A DNA stretch of 64,000 nt from Uloborus plumipes. Lineage: Eukaryota; Arthropoda; Arachnida; Araneae; Uloboridae. Under the pieces are notes generated by a model that was given only the letters and a program-made list of their open reading frames with translations, searched no databases and was not told where the DNA came from. The translations under genes were made by a program, and so were the position numbers. The DNA lies in assembly GCA_038373865.1 (NCBI GenBank), contig JAXGGA010001655.1, forward strand, positions 80,634 to 144,633, read 5' to 3'. Each line of letters opens with the position of its first letter. The stretch's first letter is position 1. This document shows positions 59,914 through 64,000 of the stretch, in pieces.

Positions 59914-61344
59914 CACTGGCGGAAAAAAAAATCCCAACACCAAGAAAAAATTGTCGTAGAGTAATGAAATTTGGGTAATGCAATTGTCTAGGTAACATGT
60001 TTAATTGATTAAATGTACAAGATCACTGGCTAATTTAAGCTCAAGAAAATGCTGTGCAAATGTGAAATTATGTTAATTTAATAGAGGGTGTAACCTCCAG
60101 AATTTTGAAGGCAAGCCTGCAAACGTGCATGCATTATGTCATACAGGTGCCGAATGTTACTTTGTGGTACTTTGAGTTCCATGCTTGTTGCACTTGCTGT
60201 GTCAATACTAGGACCGTCATTGCTGACTGTGGATGATGCTCGAGGTGCCATCCCATGATATCCCATACGTTATCAATTGGAGACAGACCTGGTGATTTTG
60301 CAGATCATGGTAACATGTCAGCACTCTGTAGAGCACATTGCGTTACAGCAGCGATGTGAGAGCGAGCGTTATCCAGTTGGAAAACGTCTCCTTGAATGCT
60401 ACTCATGAAGGGCTGTACTACTGGTTAAATTAACAGACTGATGACAAATTTTCAGTCAGTGAGTTCGGGATAACCACTAGAATGCCCCTGCTGTCGTAGG
60501 AAATTGTTCCAGAGACCATAACTCCAGGTGTGAGTCCCGTGTGTCTAGGCCGTAGACCGCTTGAATGCAGGCGGTCCCCTGGCCTCCTTCTGACCAATAT
60601 ACAGCCACCACTGGCACTAATTCAGAATCTGTTTTCATCAGAAATTACAACAGATCTCCACTCCGACTTCCAGTGAGCTCTGTCGTGGCACCACTGCCGT
60701 CGAAAAAGGCAATGGTTTGCAGTCAATGGAATACCGGCTACAGGCTGCCTGGCTCGGAGCTGTCCTTGAAGTAAACAGTTTCTTACCGTTTCTTGGGTCA
60801 CGACGGTACCAACTGCAGCTCGAATGTCAGTCGCAGATGCAGTACGATACGCCACAGCCGTACGCAAGATTCGGTGATCTTCCTTCTCAGTTGTGCCACG
60901 TGGCAGCTCGGAACTCGATCTTCTTAAGGTAGTACCATCCCTTGCCCATAGCTTCCAATAATCATGCATGGTGGAAACATTCCCACCCAAGTCTTTCTGC
61001 AATATCGCGAAATGAAAATCCGCCTTCTCGTAGCCAAATTATACGACCTCGTTTAAACTCGGTGAGCTGTTGATAATGGCTTCTTCGTCTTCGTAAAAGG
61101 TATTCCTGGCTACCATGAACGCAATTCGTCCAATTTCACGGAAAAATAATACACACGAGCTTCACAACACGCTTTTAAAACAAGCCTTATTCGCATGTTC
61201 TGAGTGACGCCAGCTGCGCCACACTTATGCGCGGAACACGAAATTTCAATCGATGTCATCTTTCAGTTGTATAAACTCGCCTACCAAATTTCGTTTATCT
61301 AACACAAGTCTTTCTTGGTGTTGGGATTTTTTTTTCCGCCAGTG
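59914..61344 (-). mobile_element. Tc1-like transposon, copy 2
   Basis: Ends CACTGGCGGAAAA and mirror, with TA at 59912-59913 and 61345-61346. It is colinear with 6339-7763 throughout and has the same strand orientation. Confidence 0.95.
60230..61105 (-). pseudogene. Tc1-type transposase, inactivated (copy 2)
   Basis: The start codon seen in copy 1 reads ATA here and a one-base insertion follows. Another extra G lies in the first helix-turn-helix (near 60990). The open part 61002-60622 covers the second HTH and reaches VVISDENRF, the first acidic site. The TAG of copy 1 near 7168 is absent here (Gln). The downstream frameshift/TAA and the TGA before SAKSP are shared with copy 1. The FQQDN-equivalent region is damaged around 60380. 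The C-terminal stop of copy 1 reads TCA here. Confidence 0.88.
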
Positions 61345-61747
61345 TATTACTACGGTTTGGCAACTACTGAAACCTAATTGCAATGATAAGGAGAAAAAAA
61401 AATGTAGCATACCTAATCACAAACTGGTCCTTTTAAAACGATCCATAATAGATAATTGTCCCTCTCCGAACTCTAGTTCATGTGGAAAAAATGGCTTCAG
61501 TGAGCAATAAAAGAGAAGGATTAAAGAGGAAAGTTAAGAAACATGCTCATTTTTCAAGAAAATAAATTAAATTGTTTACATTTTTCGAAAAATTCGGCGC
61601 ATAAGTGAAATATTTATCTTTAGAGCGACGCATAAACGAATGAAATTATCATTATTTTACTATGGAATATGCTGGGACCACTGAAAATCGTCGTATAAGT
61701 GAAAAAGGCGCATAAATGAGGCGGTGTATAAGTAAGAGTTCACTGTA

Positions 61748-62259
61748 TTTTCATAATGTAGAAAAGAATTTGTAAGAAAATATAGTGGAAAATAGAGAAT
61801 TCAATTGCGGCAAAATCAGGGTTTTAAAAATCGCCGGTCTGACTTTTTCAGCTGTATTATGGAAGTGTTTTTCTTTCTTTCTCTCCCCCCCCCCCTTTTC
61901 TCTTGTACTTGTAATTACTACTTCAATTTACCAGGCGTAACAAATCACGCGATAATTTCGCATCAAAGATTTTTTTTGTGCATAAGATTTCATTTGAAAG
62001 TGCAGGGTACCCTGAGTAGTAATAGGCTTCCTTTCGCTTGGATAACTCTGGGTAGTTTAATATTCAGCTTCTTGCATATCTTCGGATTGAAAGAGCTGAC
62101 CAAGGGAAAACTACGGTGCCTTCCTATTCTCCAGTTGCCCAAACTCCCGAAAGATCAGGCTGTTGTGGAGTACAGAGTAGGAAAGGGATATACACGATTA
62201 CTTCGCGATTTATCTTCATCGAATCAATATCTTGAGTATCCCCTTGTACTCCCTCTGCA
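61748..62259 (+). other. Unrecognised 154-codon open frame
   Basis: The frame 61805-62269 is the longest open frame outside transposons. Its first half is low-complexity (Phe, Ser and Pro runs), its second half has KELTKGKLRCLPILQLPKLP and DLSSSNQYLEYPLVLPLQW. I recognise no family, and no splice context or second copy supports it. It is probably fortuitous. Confidence 0.2.
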
Positions 62260-62311
62260 GTGGCGCTGACCAACAATGTGGCGCTGACCAACAAGTGGCG
62301 CTGACTACAAC
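62260..62311. repeat. Short minisatellite, three units
   Basis: GTGGCGCTGACCAACA repeats three times, the last ending GACTACA. Confidence 0.9.
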
Positions 62312-62596
62312 CTTTCTTGACAACAACATCGTGACGTCAGCGTGACTTTAGCCTATGAAAAACGAGCTAGATAAAGCATCACAGCCTACTTGGCGAATTA
62401 GAGGAGATTGCTGACTACTTGTGAGCCCTTATTGGCTCCACCCGTAGCGACGTTCAGTGTCAAGTTAAGTTTCATTTAGGTATATTTATTATTGTATCAC
62501 GGTTCTTCTGTTTTTTTTTTTCTTTTCTTTTCTCGCTGCTGAGAAGCAACTGCGATTAAGCCTATTCACTTTTGACTTTTTGTTTTGTATTGTGTA

Positions 62597-62760
62597 CAGT
62601 CGAACCAGTTAATCTCGAACCTGCCTCTCTGAAAACCCTCTCTATGTCGAAATTTTGAATTTCCCTGCTTTTATAGCATAAGTTTAATGTTTTTTCCTGA
62701 ATGAATTTTCCGAAAACGTCTATATATCGAATTTTGTAGACTCTCATTTCTGAATCTCAT
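62597..62760 (+). mobile_element. Tigger-type terminal fragment (TTAATCTCGAACC)
   Basis: CAGTCGAACCAGTTAATCTC follows TA. TATGTCGAAATTT and TATATCGAATTTT words follow at about 62643 and 62721, and CTGTATCTCGATTT lies near 62976. The right end is uncertain. Confidence 0.5.
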
Positions 62761-63648
62761 GTCTAGCTACCTTTATCAATGACATAACTTGGAAACAAAA
62801 TCCTCTTACACACAATCATTCAAAGACAGTGCTCGTACTTTGACAATTAGTAAAACGTGGACTCACAACACGACGTGCTGCAAAAAATTCAACAATATCA
62901 AAAGAATACGATTATTAAGTATTTGACATTGTTCCAATTGCTTTTTTTTTTTTTTTGTAAATTTTATCATAATCTCTGTATCTCGATTTTCTTCTGTTCC
63001 ATGAAATTCGAGATAGGCTGGTTGCCTCTGAGCCTGTTTCTTTGTAAATTAAAAATCAGAAAGAATGCTTTCACAGACCCAAAAAGCTTGAAAATATTTG
63101 AAATGAAACTTAAAAGTAAAATATTGCAATATTATGCATGTTGGGAAAAGGGGGCCGGGGGTAAACCTGGACAGGGGCACATATGTACAGCTAAATTTTC
63201 CCAAGCTTAAAAAGATGTAAATATTGTGAAAAAATATATTTGAATAACAGCTCTATGATCCATCTCCCAATAGAATCGGAAGCGATTGACGATAAAATTT
63301 TCCGAGTTATGTCAATCATGCGAACTATAATTAAATTGTAATTTATGCCAGATTTGTTTGATCGCCAATTAATACACCTTTATATTATAGCATTTTGAAA
63401 ACTAATTACAGAAAACAAAATGGCTTAATTATTGAATAAAATGATTGTGTAGTCAAACTTGCCAAAACAAAATCCAAAAAAAGAATCTACTTGACTAGTT
63501 TGAAAATAATATGAACATTTAGAATGTGAGGCCCATTTGATGGGGTACAAAATTGAAAAAAATCAAATGTTTAAACTGCTTTATAAATTGAAAAGACTAT
63601 CTCTTTCATTCTTTATTAAGGTATAAGCAGTGCAATCAAATTTAGATG
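62761..63648. other. Unannotated stretch
   Basis: A poly-T run lies near 62942-62956. No gene was recognised; the 117-codon frame at 62857-63210 lacks motifs. Confidence 0.45.
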
Positions 63649-63656
63649 GAAATAGG

Positions 63657-63834
63657 CAAGGACGTCCTTTCAAGTTTTTCCAGAGGGGGGGGGGGGCAAA
63701 GGGTCCAAACACTAAGCAATTTGATCGGAAAACATTAAAAACCACGCCCACTTATATGTAAATACATTGATTTCTCAAAGCCGGGGGGAGGGGGCAATTG
63801 ACCCCCCCTGCCCCCCCCCTAAATGACGGGCCTG
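63657..63834. mobile_element. hAT-type MITE, GACGTCATTT family (copy 3)
   Basis: CAAGGACGTCCTTTCAAG and AAATGACGGGCCTG ends with an exact 8-bp duplication GAAATAGG at 63649-63656 and 63835-63842. Body shared with copies 1 and 2. Confidence 0.95.
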
Positions 63835-64000
63835 GAAATAGGGTAGTTACCATGTTTTTAAAAGCAAAAAAGGTAAACATGTGATTTTTCATGGCTCTAA
63901 AACCATTTCAAATTATTACAATATGAACTGTCCTAAGTATAGAGACACGAAAATACACTAAAATTCAACTATGGTAAAAGCACAAAATCTTTAGTTAAAA

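Larger units (their letters stand above)
59756..61745. mobile_element. Tigger-type MITE, family CTCACTTAT (copy 3), split
   Basis: The same ends as copies 1 and 2, with TA at 59754-59755 and 61746-61747. A complete Tc1 element occupies 59914-61344, leaving a MITE of about 557 bp. Comparison with 28623-29182 identifies the empty site. Confidence 0.93.

Noticed and set aside
60565..60932. Plus-strand frames at 60565 and 60717 (and 6987, 7139)
   Set aside because: They are antisense shadows of the Tc1 transposase and are conserved only because the two Tc1 copies are similar.
61805..62269. A host protein-coding gene
   Set aside because: Half of the frame is low-complexity, it contains part of a minisatellite at its end, and nothing in it matches a family I recognise.

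Overview
This window looks like intergenic DNA from a large, AT-rich arthropod genome that is packed with transposons. The transposon mix (pogo/Tigger, Tc1, mariner, hAT and piggyBac-type MITEs, tRNA-derived SINEs) would fit a chelicerate such as a spider, but that is an inference from general impression, not from a diagnostic gene. I found no intact host protein-coding gene, rRNA or functional tRNA. Almost every recognisable coding stretch is a broken transposase.

Layout. 1.7-6.0 kb: a pogo-like element whose transposase is split by a second TA-inserted element. 6.3-7.8 kb: a Tc1 element. 10.7-11.4 kb: a small MITE and a GTGAC-rich repeat carrying a tRNA-derived SINE with a 14-bp target duplication. 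11.5-14.4 kb: a 2.9-kb DNA transposon with ~360-bp inverted ends, an exact 8-bp target duplication and a decayed transposase of a widespread arthropod family, itself hit by a palindromic MITE. 15.5-16.9 kb: three ~500-bp tandem units. 18.0 kb: a second, different SINE. 18.6-24.0 kb: an old tandem array of ~260-325-bp units, opened by a Tc1 element, a MITE-in-MITE and a Tigger-type MITE. 25.3-26.2 kb: a MITE with a nested hAT MITE. 27.6 kb and 38.4 kb: two long near-perfect palindromes with hammerhead-ribozyme-like cores. 33.6-35.7 kb: two more SINE copies and an RTE-like tail. 37.1 kb: a piggyBac-type MITE inside a duplicated segment. 41.2-42.5 kb: a second, internally deleted pogo element. 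43.6-46.3 kb: a palindromic MITE and a hAT MITE. 49.8-52.3 kb: a mariner-type foldback element with arms near 1 kb. 53-58 kb: hAT MITEs and several small Tigger-type MITEs. 59.8-61.7 kb: a Tigger-type MITE split by the second Tc1 copy.

The most striking theme is that about a dozen unrelated pogo/Tigger-type ends share one design: TA target, usually a terminal CAGT, and a 10-18-bp family-specific word repeated directly or inverted just inside the ends. Nested insertions with readable target duplications and paralogous empty sites give a relative order of events. The coordinates come from reading by eye; identities, superfamily names and ages were not computed.
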